A DNA stretch of 64,000 bases from Pseudomonas sp. C2B4 (GTDB lineage Bacteria; Pseudomonadota; Gammaproteobacteria; Pseudomonadales; Pseudomonadaceae), in NCBI RefSeq assembly GCF_013359695.1, contig NZ_JABFMU010000014.1, positions 1-64,000 of the forward strand. Reading direction: 5' to 3'. The notes under the pieces were generated by a model. It ran no database searches. It was given only the letters and a program-made list of their open reading frames with translations, and was not told where the DNA came from. Positions 33,493 through 42,692 of the stretch are shown one piece after another; position 1 is the stretch's first letter, and every line of letters begins with the position of its first letter. Both the position numbers and the translations under genes were made by a program.

Positions 33493-33624
33493 ATGCACGA
33501 GATTCCTAATCTCCCCTTCCCAAGCCTGCACGTACCTGAGCAGACGACCACGCAGCAAGCCGGTGCCCAACAGCCCGAGCGAAAAGAAGCCACTGACAGC
33601 CGCCAGGCTGACAGCGAAGACTGA
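33493..33624 (+). CDS. Small hydrophilic protein, 43 aa
   Basis: A short frame with a strong Shine-Dalgarno (GAGGAG, 8 nt before the ATG) encodes 43 residues: a Pro-rich start (MHEIPNLPFPSLHVPEQTT) and a Gln/Glu/Asp-rich, probably disordered tail ending SRQADSED. I do not recognise it and assign no function. It is an independent gene of about the right spacing before the next small gene. Confidence comes from the ribosome binding site and codon pattern only. Confidence 0.6.
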   Translation: MHEIPNLPFPSLHVPEQTTTQQAGAQQPERKEATDSRQADSED

Positions 33625-33697
33625 AACACCCGCCGTACAGACCGTGTGGAAAGCGCTAACATGCGCTTTCCACACTGCCTGAACCGAGCCCCTCCCC

Positions 33698-33880
33698 ATG
33701 ACCGACGACTTTAGCGAAGCGCAAGCCAGCGTTCTGATCGGCACCACCGAAAAAATGATCGACATCTGGAATCGCCTCTCTCCCGAGAAACAAGCCACTT
33801 TGCTCGCCCGCTTCGGCAGTCAGGAGAATGCGTTGGCCGCCTTGGTCACCACGCAGCTGGTGGCACCCGCCAAGTCCTGA
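33698..33880 (+). CDS. Small conserved-looking protein, 60 aa
   Basis: It encodes 60 residues, MTDDFSEAQASVLIGTTEKM onward, with a helical pattern (IDIWNRLSPEKQATLLARFG) and no membrane segment or signal. It looks like a small cytosolic regulator or an orphan protein common in pseudomonads, but I cannot name a family. It starts 73 nt after the 43-aa gene on the same strand. Confidence 0.65.
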   Translation: MTDDFSEAQASVLIGTTEKMIDIWNRLSPEKQATLLARFGSQENALAALVTTQLVAPAKS

Positions 33881-33983
33881 CGAGCCCGTCTGGCAAATAG
33901 TTTTACTTTTTCACCATCCACGAACGCTGGCACCGTTATCATAAGCAGCCTATCTAATCCTGCTTTCCCGTGGACCTTTACCC

Positions 33984-35177
33984 ATGTCTGAAAACCAGCG
34001 CCCCCTGGCGGTCACGCTGCAAGTTGTTTCCATCGTCCTGTTTACCTTTATCGGCTACCTGAATATCGGCATTCCCCTGGCGGTATTGCCGGGCTACGTC
34101 CACAGCGACCTGGGCTTCGGCGCGGTGATCGCGGGGCTGGTGATCAGCGTGCAATACCTGGCCACCCTGCTCAGCCGTCCCTATGCCGGGAAAATCATCG
34201 ACAACAAGGGCAGCAAACTGGCGGTGATGTATGGCCTGGCCGGATGCGGCTTGAGCGGCGTGTTCATGCTGATTTCGGCGTGGACCCAGAGCCTGCCGAT
34301 GCTGAGCCTGATCAGCCTGTTCATCGGCCGCCTGGTGCTCGGCAGCGCGGAAAGCCTGGTGGGTTCCGGTTCCATTGGCTGGGGGATTGGCCGGGTCGGC
34401 GCGGCGAACACCGCCAAGGTTATCTCCTGGAACGGCATCGCCAGTTACGGCGCACTGGCGGTCGGTGCGCCGCTGGGTGTGTGGCTGGTCAGTCAGTTGG
34501 GCTTGTGGAGCATGGGGGTGAGCATTGTGCTGCTGGCGGCTTTTGGCCTGATGCTGGCCTGGCCAAAGACCGCCGCACCGATCGTGGTCGGTGAACGCCT
34601 GCCATTCATGCACGTGCTCGGGCGGGTGCTGCCCCACGGTTGTGGCCTGGCATTAGGCTCTATCGGCTTTGGCACCATCGCCACGTTTATCACCCTGTAT
34701 TACGCCACCCAGCACTGGGATAACGCGGTGTTGTGCCTGAGCCTGTTCGGCGCCAGCTTCATCGGTGCGCGACTGTTGTTCGGCAACCTGATCAATCGCC
34801 TGGGCGGCTTTCGCGTGGCGATTGCCTGCCTGTCGGTGGAAACCCTGGGCCTGTTGCTGCTGTGGCTGGCACCGGACGCGCATTGGGCGCTGGCGGGCGC
34901 GGCGTTGAGCGGTTTCGGTTTCTCGCTGGTGTTCCCGGCGCTGGGGGTTGAAGCCGTCAACCTGGTGCCGGCTTCCAGTCGCGGCGCAGCCGTCGGCGCT
35001 TACTCGCTGTTCATCGATCTGTCGCTGGGGATCACCGGGCCATTGGCCGGTGCGGTGGCCGCAGGGTTCGGTTTTGCGTCGATCTTCCTGTTCGCCGCAT
35101 TGGCCGCCATCAGCAGCTTGCTGCTGTGCATTTATCTGTACCGGCAAGCACCGAAGCACCGCCAAGCCCGGGGCTAG
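33984..35177 (+). CDS. MFS transporter (YhhS/YfcJ-like)
   Basis: This is a 397-residue major facilitator with 12 hydrophobic segments. The family-like N-terminus is [19 protein letters not shown]. The loop 2-3 motif is in [20 protein letters not shown]. It resembles the YhhS/YfcJ sugar-efflux-like subgroup. The substrate is unknown. Its TAG stop shares the palindrome CTAG with the stop of the convergent arfB gene. Confidence 0.85.
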   Translation: MSENQRPLAVTLQVVSIVLFTFIGYLNIGIPLAVLPGYVHSDLGFGAVIAGLVISVQYLATLLSRPYAGKIIDNKGSKLAVMYGLAGCGLSGVFMLISAWTQSLPMLSLISLFIGRLVLGSAESLVGSGSIGWGIGRVGAANTAKVISWNGIASYGALAVGAPLGVWLVSQLGLWSMGVSIVLLAAFGLMLAWPKTAAPIVVGERLPFMHVLGRVLPHGCGLALGSIGFGTIATFITLYYATQHWDNAVLCLSLFGASFIGARLLFGNLINRLGGFRVAIACLSVETLGLLLLWLAPDAHWALAGAALSGFGFSLVFPALGVEAVNLVPASSRGAAVGAYSLFIDLSLGITGPLAGAVAAGFGFASIFLFAALAAISSLLLCIYLYRQAPKHRQARG

Positions 35178-35587
35178 AAATCCACCTTGCCGCGCCCGGC
35201 CTTGATGTTGCCGCGCTTGCTCTTGGATTCAAGCCTGCGGGTCTTGGAGCCGAGGGTCGGCTTGGTCGGGCGGCGTTTCTTCTCGACCTTGGTGGCACTG
35301 AGGATCAGTTCGGTCAGGCGCGCCAGCGCATCGGCGCGATTCTGCTCCTGGGTCCGATACTGCTGGGCCTTGATGATCAACACGCCTTCGCTGGTGATGC
35401 GACTATCGCGCAGCGCCAACAGCCGCTCCTTGTAGAACTCGGGCAAGGACGAGGCTGGAATGTCGAAGCGCAAATGCACGGCGCTGGAGACCTTGTTGAC
35501 GTTCTGCCCACCCGCGCCCTGGGCGCGAATGGCGGTCAATTCGATCTCGGCATCGGGTAGATGCACGTTGTTGGAAATCACCAGCAT
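35174..35587 (-). CDS. arfB: Alternative ribosome-rescue factor ArfB
   Basis: ArfB (YaeJ) hydrolyses peptidyl-tRNA on ribosomes stalled without a stop codon. The 137-residue protein has the GGQ motif at residues 26-28 ([20 protein letters not shown]), like release factors, and the basic C-terminal tail (about residues 105-137, Lys/Arg-rich) that enters the empty mRNA channel. It lacks the codon-recognition domain of RF1/RF2. Confidence 0.95.
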   Translation of the reverse strand: MLVISNNVHLPDAEIELTAIRAQGAGGQNVNKVSSAVHLRFDIPASSLPEFYKERLLALRDSRITSEGVLIIKAQQYRTQEQNRADALARLTELILSATKVEKKRRPTKPTLGSKTRRLESKSKRGNIKAGRGKVDF

Positions 35588-35624
35588 GGAAAATCACTAC
35601 CTCAGGTCTATGCGACATCTAAAC

Positions 35625-35658
35625 AAAAATGCCCGTATCTGGCGATACGGGCATTTTT
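35625..35658. terminator. Intrinsic terminator after the DEAD-box helicase gene
   Basis: AAAAATGCCCGTATC-TGGC-GATACGGGCATTTTTT is an almost perfect stem with T-runs on both strands, just after the helicase stop on the minus strand. Confidence 0.9.
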
Positions 35659-35674
35659 TGTTCAGCCAGGGCGC

Positions 35675-37015
35675 TTATTCAGCAGCCGGGGCCTCTGGCT
35701 TGCGGCGCTTGAGCGGGGCCATGCCGTCCTTGCTGACCAGGGAGTCGCTCTTCGGTCGATTGACGCTCTTGCGCTTGGTCGGGGTCTTGGCGGCGACTTT
35801 TTTCTTGTCGCCCTTGGCGTCGGTCTTTTTCTTCTTCACACCGACAGCCTTGCCCGAGGCCTTGACCTTTTTCGGTCCGCCGTAGGTGCCTTTGACTTCC
35901 TTGATGGTGCGGCGCTCGAAGCTCTGCTTGAGGTAGCGCTCGATGCTCGACATCAGGTTCCAGTCGCCGTGGCAGATCAGCGAGATGGCCAGGCCATCGT
36001 TGCCGGCACGACCGGTACGACCGATGCGGTGAACGTATTCGTCACCGCTGCGTGGCATGTCGAAGTTGATCACCAGGTCCAGGCCGTCGACGTCCAGGCC
36101 GCGCGCGGCCACGTCGGTCGCCACGAGGATTTTCACCCCGCCCTGCTTCAGACGATCGATCGCCAGCTTGCGATCCTTCTGGTCCTTGTCGCCGTGCAGC
36201 ACGAACGCCTTGTATTCCTGCGCCACCAGGCGGCCGTAGATACGGTCGGCCATGGCCCGGGTGTTGGTGAAGACGATGGCCTTCTGATAGGTCTCGTTGG
36301 CCAACAGCCAGTTGACGATCTGCTCTTTGTGCTGGTTGTGGTCGGCGGTGATGATCTGCTGACGGGTGGTCTCGTTCAGCTGGCTGACCGCATTGAGCTG
36401 CAAGTGCTCAGGGTTGTTCAACACCTTGGCAACCATTTCGCGCAGACCCGAACCACCGGTGGTGGCCGAGAACAGCATGGTCTGCTGGCGGTTGGTGCAC
36501 TCATCCACCAGACGCTGTACGTCTTCGGCGAAACCCATGTCGAGCATGCGGTCGGCTTCGTCCAGCACCAGCACTTCGACTTCCTTGAGGTCGAGGTTGC
36601 CGGCGTTGAGTTGCTCGATCATCCGGCCCGGTGTACCGATCAGGATGTCCGGCACCTTGCGCAGCATGGCGGCCTGGACCTTGAAGTCTTCACCACCGGT
36701 GATCAGGCCGGACTTGATGAAGGTGAACTGCGAGAAGCGTTCAACTTCTTTCAAGGTCTGCTGGGCCAGTTCGCGGGTCGGCAGCAGGATCAGGGTCTTG
36801 ATGCTGACGCGGATCTTGGCCGGCCCGATCAGGCGATTGAGGATCGGCAAGACGAAGGCGGCGGTTTTGCCGCTGCCGGTTTGCGCCGTCACCCGCAGGT
36901 CACGCCCCTGGAGCGCCAGCGGAATGGCCGCTGCTTGCACAGGCGTTGGCTCGACAAATTTCAGTTCGGCCACGGCTTTGAGCAGGCGTTCGTGCAGGGC
37001 GAATTCGGAAAACAC
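35675..37015 (-). CDS. DEAD-box RNA helicase
   Basis: This is an ATP-dependent RNA helicase, probably involved in ribosome assembly or RNA turnover (RhlE/SrmB-like). Motifs visible in order are the Q motif (FVEPTPVQAAAIPLAL), Walker A (AQTGSGKT), PTRELAQQ, DEAD (VLDEADRML), SAT (FSATTGG) and HRIGRTGR. The C-terminal 80 residues are Lys-rich, as in RNA-anchoring tails. I chose GTG 37015 with a GAGG Shine-Dalgarno (446 aa), since the open frame upstream to 37096 codes for an unrelated segment; this is the start seen in relatives. Confidence 0.92.
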   Translation of the reverse strand: MFSEFALHERLLKAVAELKFVEPTPVQAAAIPLALQGRDLRVTAQTGSGKTAAFVLPILNRLIGPAKIRVSIKTLILLPTRELAQQTLKEVERFSQFTFIKSGLITGGEDFKVQAAMLRKVPDILIGTPGRMIEQLNAGNLDLKEVEVLVLDEADRMLDMGFAEDVQRLVDECTNRQQTMLFSATTGGSGLREMVAKVLNNPEHLQLNAVSQLNETTRQQIITADHNQHKEQIVNWLLANETYQKAIVFTNTRAMADRIYGRLVAQEYKAFVLHGDKDQKDRKLAIDRLKQGGVKILVATDVAARGLDVDGLDLVINFDMPRSGDEYVHRIGRTGRAGNDGLAISLICHGDWNLMSSIERYLKQSFERRTIKEVKGTYGGPKKVKASGKAVGVKKKKTDAKGDKKKVAAKTPTKRKSVNRPKSDSLVSKDGMAPLKRRKPEAPAAE

Positions 37016-37207
37016 GGGTGCTACCTCGAAGAAATACAAAAAATCAGCTGCATAGGGTAACGGTTTCGAGCGCGAAGGCCGAGTTTCTTTATGCAATCGA
37101 CCGCAAACAGTGGCTTTTTTATTGCCTGATTTGTCCCTGTCCGTAATACAAAGCGTCTTAAATGCTCTAATCGCCCGTCGCGTCTTACAGAAGAATCGTT
37201 TCTACCC

Positions 37208-38506
37208 ATGGATATCAAACAGCTCTGGCTCAATGCCCAAGACCTTTGGGGCGCCCTCGATCAGCACCCGCTCCTGCATGCCAGCCTCGCCTTGACGCTG
37301 CTGTTGGTGATCGCCCTGCTGCTCGGACGAGTGGCACGCTACCTGATTCTGCATGCCAGCCGAATGCTCGGCCGCCAACCGGCCTTGCACTGGATCAACG
37401 ACTTCCGCCACAACAAAGTGTTTCAACGCCTGGCACAGATGACGCCGTCGCTGGTGATCCAGTTCGGCCTGCACCTGGTGCCGGAGCTGAGTAAAACCGC
37501 GCTGGTGTTTCTCGGCAACGTGGCGCTGGCGTTCACCATCCTGTTCCTGATGCTGGCGGTCAGCGCCCTGCTCAATGCCCTGCTCGACATCTATGCCCGC
37601 ACGGAGCACGCCCGCACCCGCTCGATCAAAGGCTACGTGCAACTGGCGAAAATGGTCTTGTACGTGTTTGGCGCGATCATCATCGTCGCCACCCTGATCG
37701 ACCGTTCGCCACTGTTGCTGCTGTCGGGTCTGGGTGCCATGTCGGCGGTGATTCTGTTGGTCTACAAGGACACGTTGCTGTCGTTTGTCGCCAGCGTGCA
37801 GCTGACCAGCAACGACATGTTGAGGGTTGGCGACTGGATCGAGATGCCGCAGGTCGGCGCCGATGGCGATGTGGTGGACATCACCCTGCACACGGTCAAG
37901 GTGCAGAACTTCGACAAGACCATCGTTTCCATTCCGACCTGGCGCCTGATGTCCGAGTCGTTCAAGAACTGGCGCGGCATGCAGCAGTCCGGTGGCCGAC
38001 GGATCAAGCGCAGCCTGTTCATTGACGCCAGCGGCGTGCGCTTCATCCGCGATGACGAAGAGCAAAAACTGTCCCAGGTGCATCTGCTGACTGACTACAT
38101 CAGCCGCAAACAAGCCGAACTCAAGGCCTGGAATGAAGCCCAGGGCAACGTCGCGGCCATGTCGGCCAACCGTCGACGCATGACCAATATCGGGACGTTC
38201 CGCGCCTATGCACTGGCGTACCTCAAGAGCCACCCGGAGGTCCAGCCGAACATGACCTGCATGGTTCGGCAGATGCAGACCACGGCCCAGGGCATTCCGC
38301 TGGAAATCTACTGCTTCACCCGCACCACGGCGTGGGGTGATTACGAGCGGATCCAGGGGGATATTTTCGATTACTTGCTGGCGGTGCTGCCGGAGTTCGG
38401 GTTGAACCTTTATCAGCAGCCGAGCGGTACGGATCTGCGCGCCGGATTGTTGCCGGCGGTGCTGGGTGCGAGCCATATCCCAGAGCCGGAAAAACACATC
38501 ATGTAA
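37208..38506 (+). CDS. Mechanosensitive channel of the MscS family (YbdG-like)
   Basis: This 432-residue inner-membrane channel of the MscS family releases solutes on osmotic downshock. The N-terminal half has about five hydrophobic helices. The pore-lining segment and adjacent beta domain begin near GLGAMSAVILLVYKDTLLSF. It then has the MscS signature VGDWIEMPQVGADGDVVDI. Its long C-terminal cytoplasmic domain fits the YbdG/MscM type, not small MscS. Confidence 0.9.
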   Translation: MDIKQLWLNAQDLWGALDQHPLLHASLALTLLLVIALLLGRVARYLILHASRMLGRQPALHWINDFRHNKVFQRLAQMTPSLVIQFGLHLVPELSKTALVFLGNVALAFTILFLMLAVSALLNALLDIYARTEHARTRSIKGYVQLAKMVLYVFGAIIIVATLIDRSPLLLLSGLGAMSAVILLVYKDTLLSFVASVQLTSNDMLRVGDWIEMPQVGADGDVVDITLHTVKVQNFDKTIVSIPTWRLMSESFKNWRGMQQSGGRRIKRSLFIDASGVRFIRDDEEQKLSQVHLLTDYISRKQAELKAWNEAQGNVAAMSANRRRMTNIGTFRAYALAYLKSHPEVQPNMTCMVRQMQTTAQGIPLEIYCFTRTTAWGDYERIQGDIFDYLLAVLPEFGLNLYQQPSGTDLRAGLLPAVLGASHIPEPEKHIM

Positions 38507-38521
38507 CCCCTGAATCTCCTA

Positions 38522-38612
38522 CTGTGGGAGCGAGCCTGCTCGCGAAGACGGAGTGTCAGGCAACAATTAAGTCGGCTGAAGCACCGCCTTCGCGAGCAGG
38601 CTCGCTCCCACA
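38522..38612. repeat. REP palindrome pair
   Basis: Two canonical inward-facing units (GTGGGAGCGAGCCTGCTCGC and its inverse) lie between the convergent mscS-type and DMT transporter genes. Confidence 0.88.
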
Positions 38613-38617
38613 AGGGT

Positions 38618-39484
38618 TTAGTGTGCGACTGCCGGTTGGCGTATACCCAGCCGACTGATCCACACCGCCAGCAGAATCACCGACCCACCCAGCAGCAACC
38701 GCCCAAGCTCTTCATGCTGATTCCAGATCAGCAGATTGACCAGCAATCCCACTGGCACATGCAGGTTGTTCATCACCGCCAGTGTCCCGCCGTTGACCAG
38801 GCAGGCGCCTTTGTTCCACCAGTACAACCCCAACGCCGTCGAGACCAGCCCGAGGAACAGCAACACGCCCCACTGCAGTGGCGCTTCCGGCAGGAAGTTC
38901 TGTTTGCCAAACAGCAGGAATGCCGGCAATGCCACTGCCAACGCGCCTAGATAGAAATAGCCGAAACGCCGGTAATGCGGCATGTCGCTCGGATGTCGCG
39001 CCACCAGGTGCTTGTAGAGCACTTGTCCGGCGGCATAGGTGAAGTTGGCCAGTTGTAGCAACAGGAACCCCATGAAGAAGTCCGGGTTGATGCGGTCGAA
39101 GCGAATCACCGCCGCACCCGCCACCGCCACCAGTGCCGCGATCAATGCCCACGGATTGAAACGACGGTTCAGCGCATCTTCGATCAGGGTCACGTGCAAC
39201 GGCGTGAGGATGGTGAACAGCAACACCTCCGGTACCGTCAGCACGCGAAAGCTCAAGTACAGGCAGACATAGGTCACGCCAAACTGCAAGGCGCCGATCA
39301 ACAACATGCCGCGCATGAAGGCCGGTTCCACCGAGCGCCAGCGCGTCAACGGAATGAACACAAGACCCGCCAGCAACACGCGCACCAGCACCGCGAAGTA
39401 ACTGTCGACATGACCGGCCAGGTATTCGCCGATCAAACTGAAGGAAAACGCCTGGATCAGCGTGACAAAAAGTAGATAGCCCAT
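38618..39484 (-). CDS. EamA/DMT-family transporter
   Basis: This 288-residue drug/metabolite transporter has ten predicted membrane helices and two EamA repeats (about 1-135 and 145-285). The second repeat has the typical TALGLYWWNKGACLVNGGTL. It resembles the carboxylate/amino acid/amine transporter group. Substrate unknown. No partner genes suggest a role. Confidence 0.85.
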   Translation of the reverse strand: MGYLLFVTLIQAFSFSLIGEYLAGHVDSYFAVLVRVLLAGLVFIPLTRWRSVEPAFMRGMLLIGALQFGVTYVCLYLSFRVLTVPEVLLFTILTPLHVTLIEDALNRRFNPWALIAALVAVAGAAVIRFDRINPDFFMGFLLLQLANFTYAAGQVLYKHLVARHPSDMPHYRRFGYFYLGALAVALPAFLLFGKQNFLPEAPLQWGVLLFLGLVSTALGLYWWNKGACLVNGGTLAVMNNLHVPVGLLVNLLIWNQHEELGRLLLGGSVILLAVWISRLGIRQPAVAH

Positions 39485-39558
39485 GCTCGCCTCGTTTCGA
39501 ATGGCGGCGACGATAGCGGGTTTTGTCCTTTATCGCTAACCGTGAAACAACGCAAAAC

Positions 39559-39651
39559 CTGTGGGAGCGGGCTTGCCCGCGAAGAGGCCGTATCAGTCGA
39601 CATCAATGTTGAATGACAAACCGCAATCGCGGGCAAGCCCGCTCCCACAGG
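39559..39651. repeat. REP palindrome pair
   Basis: Inward-facing units of the GGGCTTGCCCGCGA subtype, about 45 bp apart. Confidence 0.86.
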
Positions 39652-39680
39652 GTTTTGTGAAGACTTGGCAAATCCCGGGC

Positions 39681-39719
39681 AAAAAAAAGCCCGATCTCGC
39701 TAAGGCGTTCAATCGGGCT
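39681..39719 (-). terminator. Intrinsic terminator after azoR
   Basis: The minus strand reads AGCCCGAT, 16 nt, ATCGGGCT followed by eight Ts. The distance from the azoR stop is about 100 bp. Confidence 0.8.
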
Positions 39720-39823
39720 ACGGCACTCAGGAGCAATAAGTGCAAAGGGAGGTCGATGCGCGTACAGGCTTGAAGGGTTGCGCCAGGTCACTAGACCATC
39801 CAGTGATTATCTGGCGATTAACA

Positions 39824-40423
39824 TCAGGCCACCTGCGAAAGGCGGGCGTTAGCCTGGTTCAGGCCTTTCTCCTGGAAGCCGCCACCCAGGTTCATGCCTT
39901 CGGCGTGAATGAATGTCACATCATGGATGCCGATGAAGCCCATGACCTGACGCAGGTACGGTTCCTGGTGATCCGACGGGGCTCCTGCGTGGATACCGCC
40001 GCGAGCCGTCAGCACGTAGGCGCGCTTGCCACTGAGCAAACCCTGCGGGCCGGTTTCGGTGTATTTGAAGGTCACGCCAGCCCGCAGCACATGGTCGAGC
40101 CAGGCTTTCAAAGTGCTCGGGATCGCGAAGTTGTACATGGGCGCGGCCATCACCAGTACATCGGCGGCCAGCAATTCATCGGTCAACTGGTTGGAACGTT
40201 CCAGGGACAGCTGTTCGAGGTCGCTGCGTTGATCGGCGGGTTTCATCCAGCCGCCCAACAGGTTGACGTCCAGATGCGGCACCGGGTTGACGGCCACGTC
40301 ACGGACGGTGATTTCGTCCTTCGGGTGAGCGGCTTTCCACTGGTTGATGAAGGTTTGGGTCAGTTGACGGGAAACCGAGTCTTGCTGACGGGCACTGCTT
40401 TCGATGATCAGAACGCGGGACAT
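39824..40423 (-). CDS. azoR: FMN-dependent NADH-azoreductase
   Basis: This 199-residue flavodoxin-fold enzyme reduces azo bonds and quinones using NADH. The N-terminal phosphate-binding segment (VLIIESSARQQDSVSRQLTQ), the FMN segment (AAPMYNFAIPSTLKAWLDHV) and the ARGG motif (TARGGIHAG) are complete. The neighbouring LysR regulator gene, beyond one small gene, may control it; this is only a positional suggestion. Confidence 0.9.
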   Translation of the reverse strand: MSRVLIIESSARQQDSVSRQLTQTFINQWKAAHPKDEITVRDVAVNPVPHLDVNLLGGWMKPADQRSDLEQLSLERSNQLTDELLAADVLVMAAPMYNFAIPSTLKAWLDHVLRAGVTFKYTETGPQGLLSGKRAYVLTARGGIHAGAPSDHQEPYLRQVMGFIGIHDVTFIHAEGMNLGGGFQEKGLNQANARLSQVA

Positions 40424-40538
40424 GGGATGTAGGCTCCATCTGAGAATGCTGTAAGGCGATGGAGTGAAGATTAAACATCATCGTATCGATCAAAAAGCGC
40501 AAATAACTGCTATAACCGATCAATAAATTCGTTTATAA

Positions 40539-40567
40539 GCGGAGCATGGCTCGTTGGCCTGCTCCGC
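40539..40567 (-). terminator. Hairpin after the small secreted protein gene
   Basis: GCGGAGCA and TGCTCCGC, 13 nt apart, form a perfect 8-bp stem just after the 104-aa gene. The following minus-strand sequence (TTATAAACGAATTTATT) is AT-rich but not a proper T-run. Confidence 0.5.
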
Positions 40568-40573
40568 TGGAAG

Positions 40574-40888
40574 TCATTTCGGCTTGCAGGTCATGCTGAT
40601 GTACAGCTTGATGATTTTGCGATTGAACTTGGCTGATAGGTCGGCGCTTTTGCCGGCATCCAGATTGATCCTGCGGGTCTTGGGGGATTCAGGACCATTG
40701 CGAAACACCACCGCGCACTCGGCGGCGGTGTCACCGTAGTTGTTTACGGTAATCGAACCCATGTCGTAATCGGAGGCGTAGGTGGTGTAGTCGATCTTCA
40801 GGCCATTGAGTTCTTTTTGTACGTCGATCGGGTAAGCAAACGCAGTCAGCGGCAACATCGCCAGCAGCACAACACAGACTTTTTTCAT
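40574..40888 (-). CDS. Small secreted protein of unknown function, 104 aa
   Basis: The protein has a clear Sec signal (MKKVCVVLLAMLPLTAFA) and a mature part of about 86 residues with beta-strand-like character (IDYTTYASDYDMGSITVNNY). Two Cys (GDTAAECAVVF and MTCKPK near the C-terminus) could form a disulphide in the periplasm. I do not recognise a family with a known function. It is divergent from the LysR gene with 50 bp between. Confidence 0.8.
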   Translation of the reverse strand: MKKVCVVLLAMLPLTAFAYPIDVQKELNGLKIDYTTYASDYDMGSITVNNYGDTAAECAVVFRNGPESPKTRRINLDAGKSADLSAKFNRKIIKLYISMTCKPK

Positions 40889-40938
40889 TCAGCAGTCTCC
40901 AATAAGAACTGCGCAGCTTAGGACAACAGGAGCCCATC

Positions 40939-41862
40939 ATGAAAGCGCCCCGCGTGACCCTTGATCAATGGCGAACGCTTCAGGCCGTGGTCGACCACGG
41001 CGGTTTCGCCCAGGCCGCCGAAGCGCTGCACCGCTCGCAATCGTCAGTCAGCTACACCGTGGCGCGCATGCAGGACCAGCTCGGCGTGCCGCTTTTGCGC
41101 ATCGACGGCCGCAAAGCGGTATTGACCGAAGCCGGTGGCGTGCTGTTGCGCCGGTCCCGGCAACTGGTGAAACAAGCCAGTCAGCTGGAAGACCTGGCCC
41201 ACCACATGGAACAGGGCTGGGAGGCCGAAGTACGCCTGGTGGTCGATGCCGCTTACCCCAGCGCCCGCCTCGTCCGCGCCCTGACCGCGTTCATGCCGCA
41301 AAGCCGCGGCTGCCGGGTGCGTCTGCGCGAGGAAGTGTTATCGGGCGTGGAAGAAGTGCTGCTCGAAGGCGTGGCCGACCTGGCCATCAGCGGATTCAGC
41401 ATTCCCGGCTATCTGGGCGCCGAATTGAGTGACGTCGAGTTCGTCGCGGTCGCCCACCCCGAACACGCCTTGCACCGTCTCAACCGCGAACTGAATTTCC
41501 AGGACCTCGAAAGCCAGCTGCAAGTGGTTATCCGCGACTCCGGCCGCCAGCAGCCACGGGATGTCGGCTGGCTCGGTGCCGAACAACGCTGGACCGTCGG
41601 CAGCCTGGCCACCGCCGCCACTTTCGTCAGCAGCGGCCTGGGTTTCGCCTGGTTGCCCAGGCACATGATCGAACGGGAATTGCGGGAAGGCACGCTCAAA
41701 CTGCTACCGTTGGACCAGGGCGGCAGCCGTAACCCGAGTTTTTTCCTGTACTCGAACAAGGACAAACCCCTGGGCCCGGCGACGCAGATTCTCGTCGAGT
41801 TGCTGCGCACCTTCGACACCGCGCCGCTGGACGCACCTTTCGCCGCCCCTGAACAAGCCTGA
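40939..41862 (+). CDS. LysR-family transcriptional regulator
   Basis: This 307-residue protein has the LysR HTH (FAQAAEALHRSQSSVSYTVA then RMQDQLGVPLLRIDGRKAVLT) and a periplasmic-binding-like effector domain (about 90-295). Targets could be the divergent small secreted protein gene or azoR. The hydrolase gene 14 bp downstream is likely cotranscribed. The effector is unknown. Confidence 0.92.
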   Translation: MKAPRVTLDQWRTLQAVVDHGGFAQAAEALHRSQSSVSYTVARMQDQLGVPLLRIDGRKAVLTEAGGVLLRRSRQLVKQASQLEDLAHHMEQGWEAEVRLVVDAAYPSARLVRALTAFMPQSRGCRVRLREEVLSGVEEVLLEGVADLAISGFSIPGYLGAELSDVEFVAVAHPEHALHRLNRELNFQDLESQLQVVIRDSGRQQPRDVGWLGAEQRWTVGSLATAATFVSSGLGFAWLPRHMIERELREGTLKLLPLDQGGSRNPSFFLYSNKDKPLGPATQILVELLRTFDTAPLDAPFAAPEQA

Positions 41863-41876
41863 CACGGAGTGTATGC

Positions 41877-42692
41877 ATGGCCTATTTCGAACACGAAGGT
41901 TGCAACCTGCACTATGAGGAATATGGCCACGGCACGCCGCTGCTGCTGGTCCACGGCCTGGGCTCCAGCACGCTGGACTGGGAGAAGCAGATCCCCGCGC
42001 TGGCGGCCCGCTACCGGGTGATCGTCCCCGATGTACGGGGCCACGGGCGTTCCGACAAACCCCGCGAGCGTTACAGCATCGCAGGGTTCAGCGCCGATCT
42101 GGTCGCACTGATCGAGCACCTTAACCTCGGTCCGACCCATTATGTGGGCTTGTCCATGGGCGGCATGATCGGCTTTCAATTGGCTGTGGATCAGCCACAT
42201 CTGCTCAAAAGCCTGTGCATCGTCAACAGCGCGCCGGAGGTGAAACTGCGCAACCGTGACGACTACTGGCAGTGGTTCAAGCGCTGGAGCCTGATGCACA
42301 TCCTCAGCCTGCGCACCATTGGCAAGGCCCTGGGCGGCAAATTGTTTCCCAAACCCGAGCAGGCAGATTTGCGTCAAAAGATGGCCGAGCGCTGGGCAAA
42401 AAACGACAAACATGCTTATCTCGCCAGCTTCAATGCCATCGTTGGCTGGGGCGTTCAGGAACGACTTTCGAGAGTGTCCTGTCCAACCCTCATCGTCAGC
42501 GCCGACCGTGACTACACGCCGGTCTCGCTGAAAGAAAACTACGTAAAACTGCTGCCCGATGCGCGGCTGGTAGTGATCGCGGACTCGCGACATGCCACCC
42601 CGCTGGATCAGCCCGAACACTTCAACCAGACACTGCTCGAGTTTCTCACTGCAGTTGATACCACCCCACTCAGGATCACTGACCCATGCTGA
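41877..42692 (+). CDS. Alpha/beta hydrolase
   Basis: This 271-residue alpha/beta hydrolase has the oxyanion segment [15 protein letters not shown], the nucleophile elbow GLSMGG, an Asp in VSADRDYTP and the His in [11 protein letters not shown]. No signal peptide is present. The fold resembles 3-oxoadipate enol-lactonase or esterases; the substrate cannot be told. It overlaps the ppiA start by 7 nt. Confidence 0.88.
   Translation: MAYFEHEGCNLHYEEYGHGTPLLLVHGLGSSTLDWEKQIPALAARYRVIVPDVRGHGRSDKPRERYSIAGFSADLVALIEHLNLGPTHYVGLSMGGMIGFQLAVDQPHLLKSLCIVNSAPEVKLRNRDDYWQWFKRWSLMHILSLRTIGKALGGKLFPKPEQADLRQKMAERWAKNDKHAYLASFNAIVGWGVQERLSRVSCPTLIVSADRDYTPVSLKENYVKLLPDARLVVIADSRHATPLDQPEHFNQTLLEFLTAVDTTPLRITDPC

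Larger units (their letters stand above)
39485..39823. other. Intergenic region between the DMT transporter and azoR
   Basis: About 340 bp without a gene. It contains a REP pair (39559-39651) and the azoR terminator (39681-39719); the DMT gene promoter must be in the part near 39485-39550. Confidence 0.6.

Noticed and set aside
35561..37060. A 499-codon frame antisense to the DEAD-box helicase gene
   Set aside because: The helicase motifs on the other strand are complete; the opposite frame has low-complexity His/Val/Gln-rich composition.
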